Origin: SZUA-35 sp965530755
Lineage (GTDB): Bacteria; Actinomycetota; Acidimicrobiia; Acidimicrobiales; SZUA-35
NCBI GenBank assembly: GCA_965530755.1
Contig: CBESNA010000003.1
Span: 82,350 to 146,349 of the forward strand
Length of the DNA stretch: 64,000 nt
Direction: 5' to 3'
Shown one piece after another: positions 47,528 through 56,781 of the stretch. A model generated the notes under the pieces. It was given only the letters and a program-made list of their open reading frames with translations, did not search any database and was not told the DNA's origin. Made by a program: the position numbers and the translations under genes. Numbering within the stretch: the stretch's first letter is position 1; every line of letters begins with the position of its first letter.

Positions 47528-49041
47528 GTCAGATACGCATCCCGCAACAACCGCTTCTTGAGCTTTCCGCTCGCCTCCCGCGGGAGCGCGTCGACCAGAT
47601 CGACCGACCGCGGCACCTTGAACTTGGCGAGGTGTTCGACAGCAAAGGCCATGACGTGATCGCTGTCGATCCCGCTGCCGACGATCGGCTCGACCACAGC
47701 CTTGATCTCCTGCCCCCACTCGGGGTGTGGGATGCCGAACACGGCGACGTCGGCCACCCCGGGACACTGGCTGAGTACACCTTCGATCTCGGCTGGGTAG
47801 ATGTTCGTGCCTCCGCTCAGAATCAGATCGACGCGGCGATCGGCCAGGAACAAGTAGCCGTCGTCGTCGAGCCAGCCGACGTCGCCGACGGTGAAGCGTC
47901 CGTCCGGCAACCGCATGGCGTCGCTCTTCTCCGCATCTCCGTGATACTCAGGGGCTCCATCCGGGCGCTTCACGTAGACCGTGCCGATCTCCCCGGTTGG
48001 AAGGTCGTTGCCGTCATCGTCGACGATCGACAGCTGAAGGAAGTCGGATCGCCCGACCGTGCCAGGGCGCTCCAGCCACTCGGTGGACGAGCAGACGACC
48101 GGGCCGGTCCCCTCCGACGAGCCGTAGAGCTCGGTGATCACCGGCCCGAACCATTCGATCATGGCACGTTTGGCCCACGGAGGACAGGGGGCGGCCGTGT
48201 GGAGCACCCATTCGATGCTCGACACATCACAGCGTGCACGATCCTCCTCGGACATCTTGAGGAGGCGCACGAACTGCGTCGGCACCATTGCGGTCGCGGT
48301 GATCGCTCGTTCTTCGATGGTCGACAACACCAGCATCGGATCCCATTTCGGGATGATGGAGAGTGTGTGAGATCGAGCCAAGGTCGAACGAATCATGCCC
48401 CCGCCGAGCGCGTGATACGCCGGCGTGCAGAGCATGGCCCGACCACTCGACGGCATGCCCGTCAATTCACCCCATCGCACCATCGGATTCGCTGACTGGC
48501 TGACCGGACCGCCCTGGTCGGAGCGGAGCACTCCTTTGGATCTGCCGGTCGTACCTCCGGTGTACTGCAACGGTGCACCGGCAGGACCGTCAGGCAGCAC
48601 GGCGTCCGATTGTCCCTCGACCCACTCGTCGTAGTCTGGTCCGAGTGTGATGATGCGCTCGACGCCGGCGATTCGAGCTGCGTCGTTCCCGACCTCTGCG
48701 TGCGCTCCGTCGACCAACAGGAAGCGGGCGGAGGAATCGACCAGCAGCTCCGCGATCTCAGGAGCAGTCAGGTGCCAGTTGAGGGGGACGTACCTGCATC
48801 CGGCACGGGTGTTGCCGGTGATGAGCTCGGCCCACTCGATGCAATTGTCGGCGAGGATTCCCCACGCCTCACCCGCCTCGAGCCCTGCCTCCCTGAGTCC
48901 ATTCGCGACCTGCCGGGCCCGTCGCTCGAGCTCGAACCATGTCCGCGTTGCCGTCGGAGTCCACACGGCCTCGCCGTGAGGGTCGCCCGCCGACAGCGGC
49001 AGGATGAACTCGGGTTGCATCGCGATCGGTTCGCTTGACAC
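47524..49041 (-). CDS. acyl-CoA synthetase (class I adenylate-forming)
   Basis: A 505-residue ANL ligase. Motifs: YTGGTTGRSKGV (P-loop), ELYGSSEGTGP, and GDVGWLDDDGYLFLADRRVDLILSGGTNIYPAEIE; the C-terminal ASGKLKKRLLRD gives the catalytic lysine. It thioesterifies a fatty or aromatic acid to CoA. The GTG at 49041 has GGAG five bases upstream. It is divergent from an acyl-CoA dehydrogenase gene 101 bases away, which suggests a joint role in degradation of one acid class, without indicating which. Confidence 0.88.
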   Translation of the reverse strand: MSSEPIAMQPEFILPLSAGDPHGEAVWTPTATRTWFELERRARQVANGLREAGLEAGEAWGILADNCIEWAELITGNTRAGCRYVPLNWHLTAPEIAELLVDSSARFLLVDGAHAEVGNDAARIAGVERIITLGPDYDEWVEGQSDAVLPDGPAGAPLQYTGGTTGRSKGVLRSDQGGPVSQSANPMVRWGELTGMPSSGRAMLCTPAYHALGGGMIRSTLARSHTLSIIPKWDPMLVLSTIEERAITATAMVPTQFVRLLKMSEEDRARCDVSSIEWVLHTAAPCPPWAKRAMIEWFGPVITELYGSSEGTGPVVCSSTEWLERPGTVGRSDFLQLSIVDDDGNDLPTGEIGTVYVKRPDGAPEYHGDAEKSDAMRLPDGRFTVGDVGWLDDDGYLFLADRRVDLILSGGTNIYPAEIEGVLSQCPGVADVAVFGIPHPEWGQEIKAVVEPIVGSGIDSDHVMAFAVEHLAKFKVPRSVDLVDALPREASGKLKKRLLRDAYLT

Positions 49042-49129
49042 GGAACTCCAAGGCTCGTGGATTCATGCCGATGCTGCCATGAAGCGGTCCCGCTGACCAA
49101 CGGGGCTCGATCGTCGTCAGGTGAAGGGG

Positions 49130-49142
49130 TACGTTGCCTCGC
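49130..49142 (+). promoter_or_regulatory. -10 box TACGTT for a leaderless start
   Basis: TACGTT at 49130-49135, seven bases, then ATG at 49143. Confidence 0.55.
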
Positions 49143-50327
49143 ATGGTCACCCCGCCAGACGCGTTCCGATCCGAGGTAGAGGTCTTCTTCTCGTCGGAGC
49201 GAGACGTCGAGAGTGACGACGGCGTCGGCGCGGTCGATCGGGCTCGTGCTTGGCGAGGCCGGCTGTTCGATGCCGGTCTCGGGGCGATCGACTATCCGGT
49301 CGAGTACGGCGGACGGGGCCTCGATGCCGACCATGTGAGCGTGTTTGCCGACGTGTCCCGAGGTCAGGTGCCCCGTGAGAGTTCGGTGTTCGGCATCGGT
49401 GTCGGCATGGCGCTGCCCACGATTCGCGACCACGGGTCAGACGAGATGAAGCAGCGCTTCCTTCGACCGGGCCTGCGAGGCGAGGAGATCTGGTGTCAGC
49501 TGTACTCGGAGCCGGGGGCCGGGTCTGATCTTGCGTCGCTCACCACGCGTGCCGTGCTCGACGGCGACGAGTGGATCGTGAGCGGTCAGAAGGTCTGGAC
49601 CTCAGGGGCACAACACTCGCAGTTCGGCATCCTCATCGCCCGCACCGAACCCGACGCGCCGAAGCACCGCGGCATCACGATGTTCGTGTTGCCGATGGAA
49701 CAGCCCGGCGTCACCGTTCGGCCGCTCGTCCAGATCACGGGTGAGGCCGAGTTCAACGAGGTCTTCATCGACGAGGCACGGATCCCGAGGACCTGGGTGA
49801 TCGGCGAGGTCAATGAAGGATGGCGGACTGCCGTTGCTCTGCTGGCCCACGAGCGGGTGCAGACGGGAACTGCCTCGATGAATTCGTCGACCGGTCAACG
49901 GTCGAAGGCAGGCAGGGTCCCGATTCCCGTCGGCCAACTGATCGATCTCGCTCGCGAGCGCCGGCGCATCGACGATCCCCTGATCAGACAACAGCTGGCC
50001 ACGCTCCACACCGGGGAGCGCGTCGTTGCCGTCCTGGGCGCTCGTTCGGGTATACATCCGTCGATCGGCAAGCTGTGGCGAACTCGCCAGGGCCGAGCAG
50101 CGGCTGAACTTGCCGCACAACTCGCCTTTCCCACGTCGCCGGCATGGGAAGAGGGCGACCGCGACGCCGACTACTTCGCCTTCCAATTTCTGAACTGTCG
50201 AGGCATGAGCCTCGGCGGCGGCACCGACGAGATCCAGCGCAACACGCTTGGCGAACGAGCGCTAGGTCTTCCCCGCGAACCCGGCCCCGACAAGGACACA
50301 CCGTTCTCGCAGCTCCTCAAGAACTGA
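49143..50327 (+). CDS. acyl-CoA dehydrogenase family protein
   Basis: A 394-residue flavin dehydrogenase of the ACAD family. LYSEPGAGSDLASLTTRA and GQKVWTSGAQHSQFGIL bind flavin and substrate; the C-terminal GGGTDEIQRNTLGERALGLPREP is the signature loop. The family introduces a trans double bond into acyl-CoA, with electrons to ETF. The catalytic base is not at the usual Glu motif here, so a noncanonical substrate is possible. The ATG at 49143 is set by the -10 box. It is divergent from the acyl-CoA ligase and has no ETF gene beside it, but EtfBA upstream at 21-23 kb could serve. Confidence 0.88.
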   Translation: MVTPPDAFRSEVEVFFSSERDVESDDGVGAVDRARAWRGRLFDAGLGAIDYPVEYGGRGLDADHVSVFADVSRGQVPRESSVFGIGVGMALPTIRDHGSDEMKQRFLRPGLRGEEIWCQLYSEPGAGSDLASLTTRAVLDGDEWIVSGQKVWTSGAQHSQFGILIARTEPDAPKHRGITMFVLPMEQPGVTVRPLVQITGEAEFNEVFIDEARIPRTWVIGEVNEGWRTAVALLAHERVQTGTASMNSSTGQRSKAGRVPIPVGQLIDLARERRRIDDPLIRQQLATLHTGERVVAVLGARSGIHPSIGKLWRTRQGRAAAELAAQLAFPTSPAWEEGDRDADYFAFQFLNCRGMSLGGGTDEIQRNTLGERALGLPREPGPDKDTPFSQLLKN

Positions 50328-50395
50328 CACCGTTCACGAGCTGAGGCACGGCAGCGCGACTGGCGCTGATCAGCTCAGAGAGGCAGCATGCCCGG

Positions 50396-51055
50396 ATGGA
50401 CTTCGACCTCGAACAGACCGATGCGCTCCTCTCGACGACACGAGCCGTTCGAAAGCGACTCGATCTCGAACGCGATGTGCCAGATGACGTGATTCTCGAG
50501 TGCCTCCAGCTGGCCGTGCAGGCTCCGACCGGCTCCAACCGTCAGGGTTGGCGTTGGATGGTCATCCGCGACGCCGAGAAGAAGGCGGCGCTGGCCGACA
50601 TGTACCGCCGTGCCGGTGGCGAGTACCTCGCGGCGGCCGCCGCCGACAGCGAGACCGGTTCGCAAACGGGCCGGGTTCTGGATTCGGCCAACTACCTCGC
50701 TCAGAACTTGGAGAAGGTGCCGGTCATGGTGATCCCGCTGATCATCGGCCGGCTCGACGAGCTCCCGGAAGGTCAGAACGTCACCGGCGCCGCGGCGGGA
50801 CTCCTCGGTTCGATCATCCCCGCCGTGTGGAGCTTCCAGCTCGCTTTGCGAAGCCGTGGACTCGGCAGCTGCTACACGACGCTGCATCTCGGCCTGGAGG
50901 CCGAGGCCGCCGAGCTGCTCGGCATTCCCGATCACATGAGCCAGGCCGGTCTGCTGCCCGTTGCCTACACCCTCGGTACCGACTTCAAACCGGCCAAGCG
51001 TGACCCCGTCGGATTGATCACCTACCTCGACACCTTCAAGAACGCGATGGGTTGA
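50396..51055 (+). CDS. nitroreductase-family FMN oxidoreductase
   Basis: A 219-residue nitroreductase-fold protein. RKRLDLERDVPDDVILECLQLAVQAPTGSNRQGWRWMVIRD is the entry with the FMN phosphate site (APTGSNRQ), and LRSRGLGSCYTTLHLGLEAEAAELLGIPD is the C-terminal FMN contact. Such enzymes reduce nitro compounds, quinones or flavins with NAD(P)H. The ATG at 50396 has a GAGAGG-like ribosome site. It follows the acyl-CoA dehydrogenase by 68 bases and may be in the same unit. Confidence 0.88.
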   Translation: MDFDLEQTDALLSTTRAVRKRLDLERDVPDDVILECLQLAVQAPTGSNRQGWRWMVIRDAEKKAALADMYRRAGGEYLAAAAADSETGSQTGRVLDSANYLAQNLEKVPVMVIPLIIGRLDELPEGQNVTGAAAGLLGSIIPAVWSFQLALRSRGLGSCYTTLHLGLEAEAAELLGIPDHMSQAGLLPVAYTLGTDFKPAKRDPVGLITYLDTFKNAMG

Positions 51056-51081
51056 TCTCGTGAGCTGATCGTCCTCTCGAT

Positions 51082-51116
51082 CGGTACCACCTCTGCGAGG
51101 TGCCCCCGAGGTACCG
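51082..51116. promoter_or_regulatory. nested inverted repeat upstream of the small-peptide gene
   Basis: CGGTACC (51082-51088) and GGTACCG (51110-51116) are perfect inverted arms. Inside lies ACCTC-TGC-GAGGT (51089-51101). It may end the nitroreductase transcript or be an operator; the CGGTACC word recurs in the regulator's divergent gap at 53996-54002. Confidence 0.5.
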
Positions 51117-51165
51117 GAATGTTCTTGACTGTTGCTCAGTTCCCGTCAACCAGGAGAAGAGCACC

Positions 51166-51276
51166 ATGTTCAAGAAGATTGCCGTTCCTTCCGCACTCGT
51201 TTCCCTCATCGCCGCTCTCGCCGCGTTCACGATGGCCGGCGGCGCCGAGCTGGCCAACGGCGGCTACCACATCTGA
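51166..51276 (+). CDS. small exported peptide, 36 residues
   Basis: A short gene with a clear AGGAG (51152-51156) nine bases before an ATG and a stop after 36 codons. The product has a basic start (MFKKIAVPS), a hydrophobic alanine/leucine-rich core (residues about 10-24) and a short polar tail ending NGGYHI, the layout of a signal peptide with almost no mature part. Signal peptidase could cut after GGA or ELA (residues 25-30), releasing a 6-9 residue peptide. It is followed by a strong bidirectional hairpin and the large BTAD regulator. Function unknown; a secreted signal is one possibility. Confidence 0.75.
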   Translation: MFKKIAVPSALVSLIAALAAFTMAGGAELANGGYHI

Positions 51277-51286
51277 CCTGAATCGA

Positions 51287-51342
51287 TCTCAACTGCCAGC
51301 GCCACACGTACCCAGGAGTACGTATGACGCTGGCAGTTGAGA
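51287..51342. terminator. nested hairpin, probable bidirectional terminator
   Basis: Perfect 15-bp arms (TCTCAACTGCCAGCG at 51287-51301 and its complement at 51328-51342) enclose a second hairpin, ACGTAC/GTACGT (51306-51323). It lies between two convergent genes: the small-peptide gene and the regulator gene. No T-run follows. Confidence 0.7.
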
Positions 51343-51346
51343 ATCG

Positions 51347-53986
51347 TCAGCCGGCGTTGACGCGCTGCAGGGCTGCTGAGACCCACGCCGCGTTCGGCCG
51401 GTGTTCGGTCTCGAGGAATCCGAGCAACGAGTCGGCTTTTCGCTTCAACTCGAAGCGTCGCTGATTCATCTCGTCGTTGAACACGTCGCCTGGCAGGAGT
51501 GGACCCCGATAGATCTCGAGGGCCGCGATCGCGGCCGAGCGAGCCTCGGTCGCACGAGTCCGCCGTTTGGCGTCGACCTCGACGATCCGGGATTCGAACT
51601 CCATGACGTCGGTGGCCACATGAGCACCGAACGACACCGTCGTCGGCTCTCGGACCACCACGTCGGTACCGAGATACTGTCTCGCCTTGACCATGACGTT
51701 CTTCAGCCGTCGCGTTCCCAGCTTGCGGTCGGTGCCTGGCCACAGGAGCTCGACAATCGACTCCACAGACGCCATGCCGCCGTTGACGGCCAGCCACTTC
51801 ACCAGTTCACGTACGTGACCTTCCGGCAACTCGATCGGACCTCGAGCGCCGGATACCACGAGCCCACCGAACAGATCCACCCGCAACGGCGCAGCGGCCA
51901 CACCATCACCGAAGAGCTCCGGCGCAAGCACCGGCAGGAGCTCGGTGAGATCCAGCCGCTTGGCGTCCTTCTCGGCCTGGGTGACATCGACGTCGCCCCC
52001 GGCCAACGCATCGGCCCGAGCAAGCTCGAGCTCGATCCGCCAACGTCGATCGTTCGGCACGATGTCCATATGGTCGAGCTCCTGCCACCGCGCCAGGGCA
52101 CCGCGCCGGTCGCCGGAGCGGGCGAGCACGATGATGTCGGCGAGACCCAGCTCGACCGGGTTGCTGTCGTCCATCGCCTTCAGCGATTCCAGCAGGCTGA
52201 CCGCCTCGTCGATCGCTCCGACCTGGGCGAGGAGAACCGCCAGTTCGGATCCGACCAGCACGCCGGTGTCGGTCGTCCAAAGCGAACCGAGGAGGTCACG
52301 CGTGGTTCGTACCTCTGAGCGCAGCTCGGAGATCGAGCGACGACTCGCTGCTTCGTAGGCCGATGAGAGATGGAGGTAGGCCTCGAGCCATCGAATGCCC
52401 GATCCGGCGACCACGAAACTCGCCTGCTGCAGCGAGCGTCGATGGGACTCCCAATCACAACATCGAGCATCGAACATGGCCTTGAACACCAGCGTCACGC
52501 CGTAGTCGAAGGTCTGGGCGATGGCGAGTTTGGCTGCCCTGTCGAGGCGGGTCTGTGCCTCCCGGTAGTGACCCAGGTGCCAGAGCGGGCCGGCCGCCAA
52601 TGCTCGAAGCGCCTTGGCCGCTCGCAGGTTCTCCTGCTGGAACTCCCATTCGGCGGCGACCTCCACAAACCGATCGGCAGCTTCCTGCACGATGTGGTTG
52701 TCCCTGGTCTGTCCGAGGATTTCGGCTTCGACCTCGCGCAGACGCGTCGGCAGCGGTCCGCTGTGCCCCACCTCAGCACGAAGCTCGGCGAGCTTGTCGG
52801 CCGCCTCCTCCTGAGAGATGGTTCGGTGTCGGTAGAAGAGCAGCTCGACCGAGGCTTCCAACCGGACGTGGTCGTGAGCCACGCTCGATTCGAGTGCCAG
52901 TTCACATGCCTCGACGCTGGCTGCGATCTCGGCGAGGTTGGCGTGGATTCGGGCCTGCTTCAGCGCCAGGCCCGGGTGATCCGGGACGTGACCGGCCAGA
53001 ACGCGAAAAACTCCGAGCAGATCTCGTTGGTCGCTCATGTCGATGACTCGGCCGGGCAGCGCCTCGAGCAGCCGACACGTCTGTTCTTGTAGGCCACCAT
53101 CGAGAAGCGCGCGGCAAGCTGCGAGCAGCTCACCGTCGGCGACCAGCACGGGAGCGAGCGCTTCGGCCGCTGCCGGGTCGAGCGCGATGTCGGCGATCAG
53201 CTCGTGGTGGACCGGATCGACGAACCGGAGCTGTCCAGAACGAGTGCGGTAGATGCCCGGAGCGTGAGGAAGGACCGTCTCGGCGAACTCGACTCCTCCG
53301 ATCGCGACGGCCGCCGCATCGCTGAAACGATCGAAGTGAGCCAGCTGGGCCATCCGGTATCGATCGGCCGGCTTGAACGGCGTCATCAGTCGTTTCACGA
53401 TCCGCCGTCGAAACGGCGGCATACCGACCGATCCGACCAACTGATCGACGCCAATCTCTTCATCGACGATCAACTCGCAGCATGCAAACAGCCAGGCCGG
53501 CCAGCCGTCGCTCAGCTGCACGAGAAGCTCCGCCACGCCCGCGTCCACCACCGCATCGCCGCACCGGTGACGGCCCATCTCGATCACGTCGGGCACCGTC
53601 ATGCGGAGCGCTCCGCCGTCGATCAGAACCGTGGGCACCGGTTCATCGATGAGGACATCACCGGACACGCCGACGGGAAGGACCAGGATGGTGGAGCGGC
53701 CGGCATCAAAACGTTGGACCACGGTGTCCCGCCACCCTCGAAGACCGGCGTGGAGCGGCGATCGCAGAATGGCGGCCCGAGGCTCGAGATTGCCTTCGAT
53801 GTCGTCTGGATCGACGATCTCGACCGGATCGTCGAGCCGGTCGACGAGCGCGGCCAGGAATCGATCGGCCTCGAAGCCCTTGGGGGACTCCATCACGACC
53901 AGTCCGACGTGAGACGCCGCCCGGTCGAGCGAGCCGCCCCTGTTTCCGGTCACGTCACCCACCACGCTTCGACAACCAGCAAGCAC
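51347..53986 (-). CDS. large transcriptional regulator with C-terminal BTAD-like domain
   Basis: An 879-residue protein. The C-terminal 160 residues (from about LRVDLFGGLVVSGARGPIEL) form the winged-helix plus bacterial transcriptional activator domain seen in SARP/AfsR-like regulators (WPGTDRKLGTRRLKNVMVKARQYLG; EIYRGPLLPGDVFNDE). The central 450 residues are helical repeats (TPR-like; HYREAQTRLDRAAKLA). The N-terminal 200 residues resemble a degenerate ATPase/receptor region without a clear Walker A. The GTG at 53986 follows TACCGT and eight bases, and a 15-bp palindrome covers that box. It is convergent with the small-peptide gene and divergent from an unknown gene. Its targets and ligand are not known. 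Confidence 0.82.
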   Translation of the reverse strand: MLAGCRSVVGDVTGNRGGSLDRAASHVGLVVMESPKGFEADRFLAALVDRLDDPVEIVDPDDIEGNLEPRAAILRSPLHAGLRGWRDTVVQRFDAGRSTILVLPVGVSGDVLIDEPVPTVLIDGGALRMTVPDVIEMGRHRCGDAVVDAGVAELLVQLSDGWPAWLFACCELIVDEEIGVDQLVGSVGMPPFRRRIVKRLMTPFKPADRYRMAQLAHFDRFSDAAAVAIGGVEFAETVLPHAPGIYRTRSGQLRFVDPVHHELIADIALDPAAAEALAPVLVADGELLAACRALLDGGLQEQTCRLLEALPGRVIDMSDQRDLLGVFRVLAGHVPDHPGLALKQARIHANLAEIAASVEACELALESSVAHDHVRLEASVELLFYRHRTISQEEAADKLAELRAEVGHSGPLPTRLREVEAEILGQTRDNHIVQEAADRFVEVAAEWEFQQENLRAAKALRALAAGPLWHLGHYREAQTRLDRAAKLAIAQTFDYGVTLVFKAMFDARCCDWESHRRSLQQASFVVAGSGIRWLEAYLHLSSAYEAASRRSISELRSEVRTTRDLLGSLWTTDTGVLVGSELAVLLAQVGAIDEAVSLLESLKAMDDSNPVELGLADIIVLARSGDRRGALARWQELDHMDIVPNDRRWRIELELARADALAGGDVDVTQAEKDAKRLDLTELLPVLAPELFGDGVAAAPLRVDLFGGLVVSGARGPIELPEGHVRELVKWLAVNGGMASVESIVELLWPGTDRKLGTRRLKNVMVKARQYLGTDVVVREPTTVSFGAHVATDVMEFESRIVEVDAKRRTRATEARSAAIAALEIYRGPLLPGDVFNDEMNQRRFELKRKADSLLGFLETEHRPNAAWVSAALQRVNAG

Positions 53987-54001
53987 GTACCGTGACGGTA
54001 C
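53987..54001. promoter_or_regulatory. palindrome GTACCGTGACGGTAC, probable operator 1
   Basis: Perfect 7-bp arms around one base. It covers the likely -10 box of the BTAD-like regulator gene (TACCGT on the minus strand, 54000 to 53995). Confidence 0.6.
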
Positions 54002-54020
54002 CCACCGGCGCGATGCTCCT

Positions 54021-54037
54021 CAACGGTGACACCGTTG
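54021..54037. promoter_or_regulatory. palindrome CAACGGTGACACCGTTG, probable operator 2
   Basis: Perfect 8-bp arms around one base, 20 bases from operator 1. Its half-sites ACGGT/ACCGT are shared with operator 1. It lies just before the AGGAG of the divergent unknown gene. Confidence 0.6.
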
Positions 54038-54055
54038 ACGTCAGGAGAACAGCCC

Positions 54056-54790
54056 ATGGTGCGTGCAACCTATCAAACCCGCCTGAGCGCGATCATTCTC
54101 GGAATCCGTCCGACGGTGGCCCACGTGTACGGCAGCGCTGGCCGAACGCCGGCCGACAATCTGGCCCACCTCGGCATGGAGGCCTGGCACATCGGCCTCG
54201 GCCAGCTCCACACCGACCTGTGCACGGCCTCGACCCTGTCGGCAGGCGAGCTCTGGATGCAGGCGTGGATCGTCGACGAACTCGAACGCGATGCTCGCCG
54301 CTGGAGCGACGCATCTACGATGCTGGAGCTTCTGGCCGTCTCGCTCGGCCCGGCAACCGCCGATCCCCGCCATGGCCCCCGAGGTCGCCTGTTCTGGAAT
54401 CAATGGCAACGGAATCTCGTGCATCACCGACAGCGAGTCGAATCGGGCGCCGCCATCGCCAGCCATGACACGCAGGACCTGGTCGACCACGTCATTCACC
54501 TCGTCCTCGAACACGATGGACCTCAGGCACTCCTCGATGACCTCGCAATGATCGGATCAGCGCTGGGACCATCCGGAGCTCCCTCTCCGTTCCGGCCGCT
54601 CTCGTCTCCGATCGAGCGACTCCAGCTCTCGGCGATCCTCGGCTCGGCCTACGACGACGAGCCGGTCTGCACGGCTGCCATGTCGCGGCTGCTGGAGCAG
54701 CGGGCGCCGTCGCTCCCTTGCCACGCCCAGACCAACCGTCGCCACGTCGTGCGGGGCTGGCGGTACGGATCGGCGACTCCGGGGCGCTGA
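54056..54790 (+). CDS. hypothetical protein, 244 residues
   Basis: A soluble protein I do not recognise. It is Leu/Ala/His-rich and mainly helical (residues 30-110), with a His-rich middle (HIGLGQLHTDL; VHHRQRV) and a basic tail. The ATG at 54056 has AGGAG eight bases upstream (54043-54047). It is divergent from the BTAD-like regulator, with two palindromes between them, so the regulator probably controls it. Convergent with the J-domain gene, four bases apart. Confidence 0.7.
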   Translation: MVRATYQTRLSAIILGIRPTVAHVYGSAGRTPADNLAHLGMEAWHIGLGQLHTDLCTASTLSAGELWMQAWIVDELERDARRWSDASTMLELLAVSLGPATADPRHGPRGRLFWNQWQRNLVHHRQRVESGAAIASHDTQDLVDHVIHLVLEHDGPQALLDDLAMIGSALGPSGAPSPFRPLSSPIERLQLSAILGSAYDDEPVCTAAMSRLLEQRAPSLPCHAQTNRRHVVRGWRYGSATPGR

Positions 54791-54794
54791 GCGC

Positions 54795-55151
54795 TCAGGC
54801 TGCGGCGACCTCTCGAGCCAGAATTTCACCGAAGCTGCGGTCGGGCGATGCGGCTTCGGTGAAGTCGGCTCGACGAGGCGTCCGAACGCAGTCGACAACC
54901 GAGACTCGATGTGTCGCGATGTCGCCGCTGCTGATCCACGACCGCTGCGGGGTGCGTCGAGCGGCCGATGGTTGCTGCTGACGACCTGCGAGGGCGGTGC
55001 ACTGAGCATCGACCAGCCGCTGGAACGCGCCGGCGTTGCCACCGTGGTCGGGGTGCGCCGTCCGAGCGATCCGCCGGAAGGCGCGCTTGATCTCGTCGAC
55101 GTCGGCCGACGGGGGGACGCCGAGCAATGCTCGAGCCGTGATCTCGTTCAT
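54795..55151 (-). CDS. J-domain co-chaperone-like protein
   Basis: A 118-residue protein with an N-terminal J domain (residues 1-60: ALLGVPPSADVDEIKRAFRRIARTAHPDHGGNA...FQRLVDAQ) that keeps the HPD triad (33-35) needed to stimulate DnaK ATPase. No Gly/Phe region, zinc finger or substrate-binding domain follows, only a short unrelated tail. The ATG at 55151 has GGAAGGTG upstream. It may be a specialised DnaK partner; client unknown. Confidence 0.82.
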   Translation of the reverse strand: MNEITARALLGVPPSADVDEIKRAFRRIARTAHPDHGGNAGAFQRLVDAQCTALAGRQQQPSAARRTPQRSWISSGDIATHRVSVVDCVRTPRRADFTEAASPDRSFGEILAREVAAA

Positions 55152-55275
55152 GGGGACACCTTCCGTGGTGTTGGCCCTGCGGGGCCGATGCAGATCCTTC
55201 TGCGCACAGATCCTTCTGTGCACGGAGAGTGTCGGACGGCCGCACAGCGGCGTGAGTCGGCTCAGCCGACCCAGA

Positions 55276-56775
55276 TCAACGACCGGCGGAAAACGCAGCA
55301 TCGGCGATCGCCCGCAGCTCGCCAACGCGAATCTTCGTACCGTTCGCGCTCGGCGTCGTGGGAAACTCGTCAACCCTGACCACTGCGACCGGCACCTTGT
55401 AACGAGCAAGGCGGGCGCGACAAAACGAGATCACGAGTTCCGGATCTGGGTCATGGTCGGCGATCACGACTACGGCAGCCCGAACGCCCTCCGGTCGGGG
55501 CAGCGCCACCGCGACTGCCGCGCTGATGCCGTCCAACTCGAGCACCACTGCCTCGATCTCCGACGGATTCACGAGAAATCCTCCGAGACGGAGGACATCA
55601 CCGATGCGGGTCAGGAAGGTGAAGGTTCCATCCTCTTCGGCTCTGGCGAGGTCGCCGGTACGGAACCAACGCCGTCCCTCAGCTTCGCAGTGCGCGCCGG
55701 CAGTGAGTTGGATGTCGATCGAGGCTCCCCCATCGGCCAGGTAGCCGGTGAACAGACTCGGCCCGGAGAGCATGAGCTCTCCGTCGCTGCCCTCCGGCAT
55801 CGGTTCGTCGGTGTCCGGGTCGGCGATCCGGAATGCCGCAGCCTTCGACGCCACGGAGCCGCCGGCGCGTTCGCGTCCGGCCGTGTCCTCATGCGGGTCC
55901 CGGAGAGCGAACAACGCCTGCACCTCGCTCATGCCGTAGAGGCCGGTGAGGGTGACGCCACGGTCGGCAGCGAGCTCGACCACACCATCGAGGGAGGAGT
56001 TGAACCGCCCGTAGCCGCCAATGCGAAGAGAAGACAGATCGCGATCGGTCAGGAGCATTCGGTGAAACATGTCATCCGAGCCGTTCATCGCTGTGATCAG
56101 TTCCGACGCCACAAGGTCGGCGACCGCCTCGGCGTTGAACCGATCAGGGAGCCACACCTCGCTGTCAGCTGCGAGGGCGGCCATCAACGACACGAATCCG
56201 AACACGCCACAGAGTGGGAGGGCAACGAGCACACGATCGTCCGCGGAGTAACCGAACCGAAATGCGGCGTCGGCCGCGTGACGAGCGATCGATCGCTGAT
56301 CATGCAGCACCATCTTCGGCTGGCTGGTCGTACCGGAAGTTGTGAACACGATGAACGGGTCCCCGGGTTCCGCCGACTTGATGCGACCGTCGTCGTCTGG
56401 GATGACCACAGCTCCCGCCTCGACGACCCTCAGCGAGGATTTCCCCTCGACCGGACGCACTGCGTCCGGGTCGGAGTCGGTGATCACGAGCGACGAACCC
56501 GAGCGGGCAAGGAGCGAACGAGCCTCGTCCGGCGAATACCGACGGTTCACCGAGACCAGCACGAATCGGCCTGCTGCAGCGGCAGCGATGCAGCGAAGGT
56601 AGGTCAGGCCGTTGTCGGCGTAGACAGCGACCCGATCGCCGGAGCGCAGCCCTTCGCGCTCCCAGGTTGTTGCCAGCCGGCGACCTTCCTCGGCCAGCCG
56701 ACGACCGGCCACATCGCCGCTCGATGTGTGGAGCAGCGAAGCGGAGGATTCGAGAAGATCGAGCACCGTGAACAT
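55276..56775 (-). CDS. adenylate-forming ligase (acyl-CoA synthetase-like)
   Basis: A 499-residue ANL-superfamily enzyme. Motifs: FTTSGTTSQPKMVLHD (P-loop), GLYGMSEVQALF, GRRWFRTGDLARAEEDGTFTFLTRIGDVLRLGGFLVNPSEIE, and a C-terminal SANGTKIRVGEL where the catalytic lysine occurs. It is a variant of acyl-CoA ligases; the partly altered LYGMSEV box and the -NGTK- ending set it apart from the two other ligases here. The ATG at 56775 is preceded on its strand by TTGACA-17-TGGTGT and six bases, a consensus -35 element before a leaderless start. Substrate unknown. Confidence 0.82.
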   Translation of the reverse strand: MFTVLDLLESSASLLHTSSGDVAGRRLAEEGRRLATTWEREGLRSGDRVAVYADNGLTYLRCIAAAAAGRFVLVSVNRRYSPDEARSLLARSGSSLVITDSDPDAVRPVEGKSSLRVVEAGAVVIPDDDGRIKSAEPGDPFIVFTTSGTTSQPKMVLHDQRSIARHAADAAFRFGYSADDRVLVALPLCGVFGFVSLMAALAADSEVWLPDRFNAEAVADLVASELITAMNGSDDMFHRMLLTDRDLSSLRIGGYGRFNSSLDGVVELAADRGVTLTGLYGMSEVQALFALRDPHEDTAGRERAGGSVASKAAAFRIADPDTDEPMPEGSDGELMLSGPSLFTGYLADGGASIDIQLTAGAHCEAEGRRWFRTGDLARAEEDGTFTFLTRIGDVLRLGGFLVNPSEIEAVVLELDGISAAVAVALPRPEGVRAAVVVIADHDPDPELVISFCRARLARYKVPVAVVRVDEFPTTPSANGTKIRVGELRAIADAAFSAGR

Positions 56776-56781
56776 GGGGAG

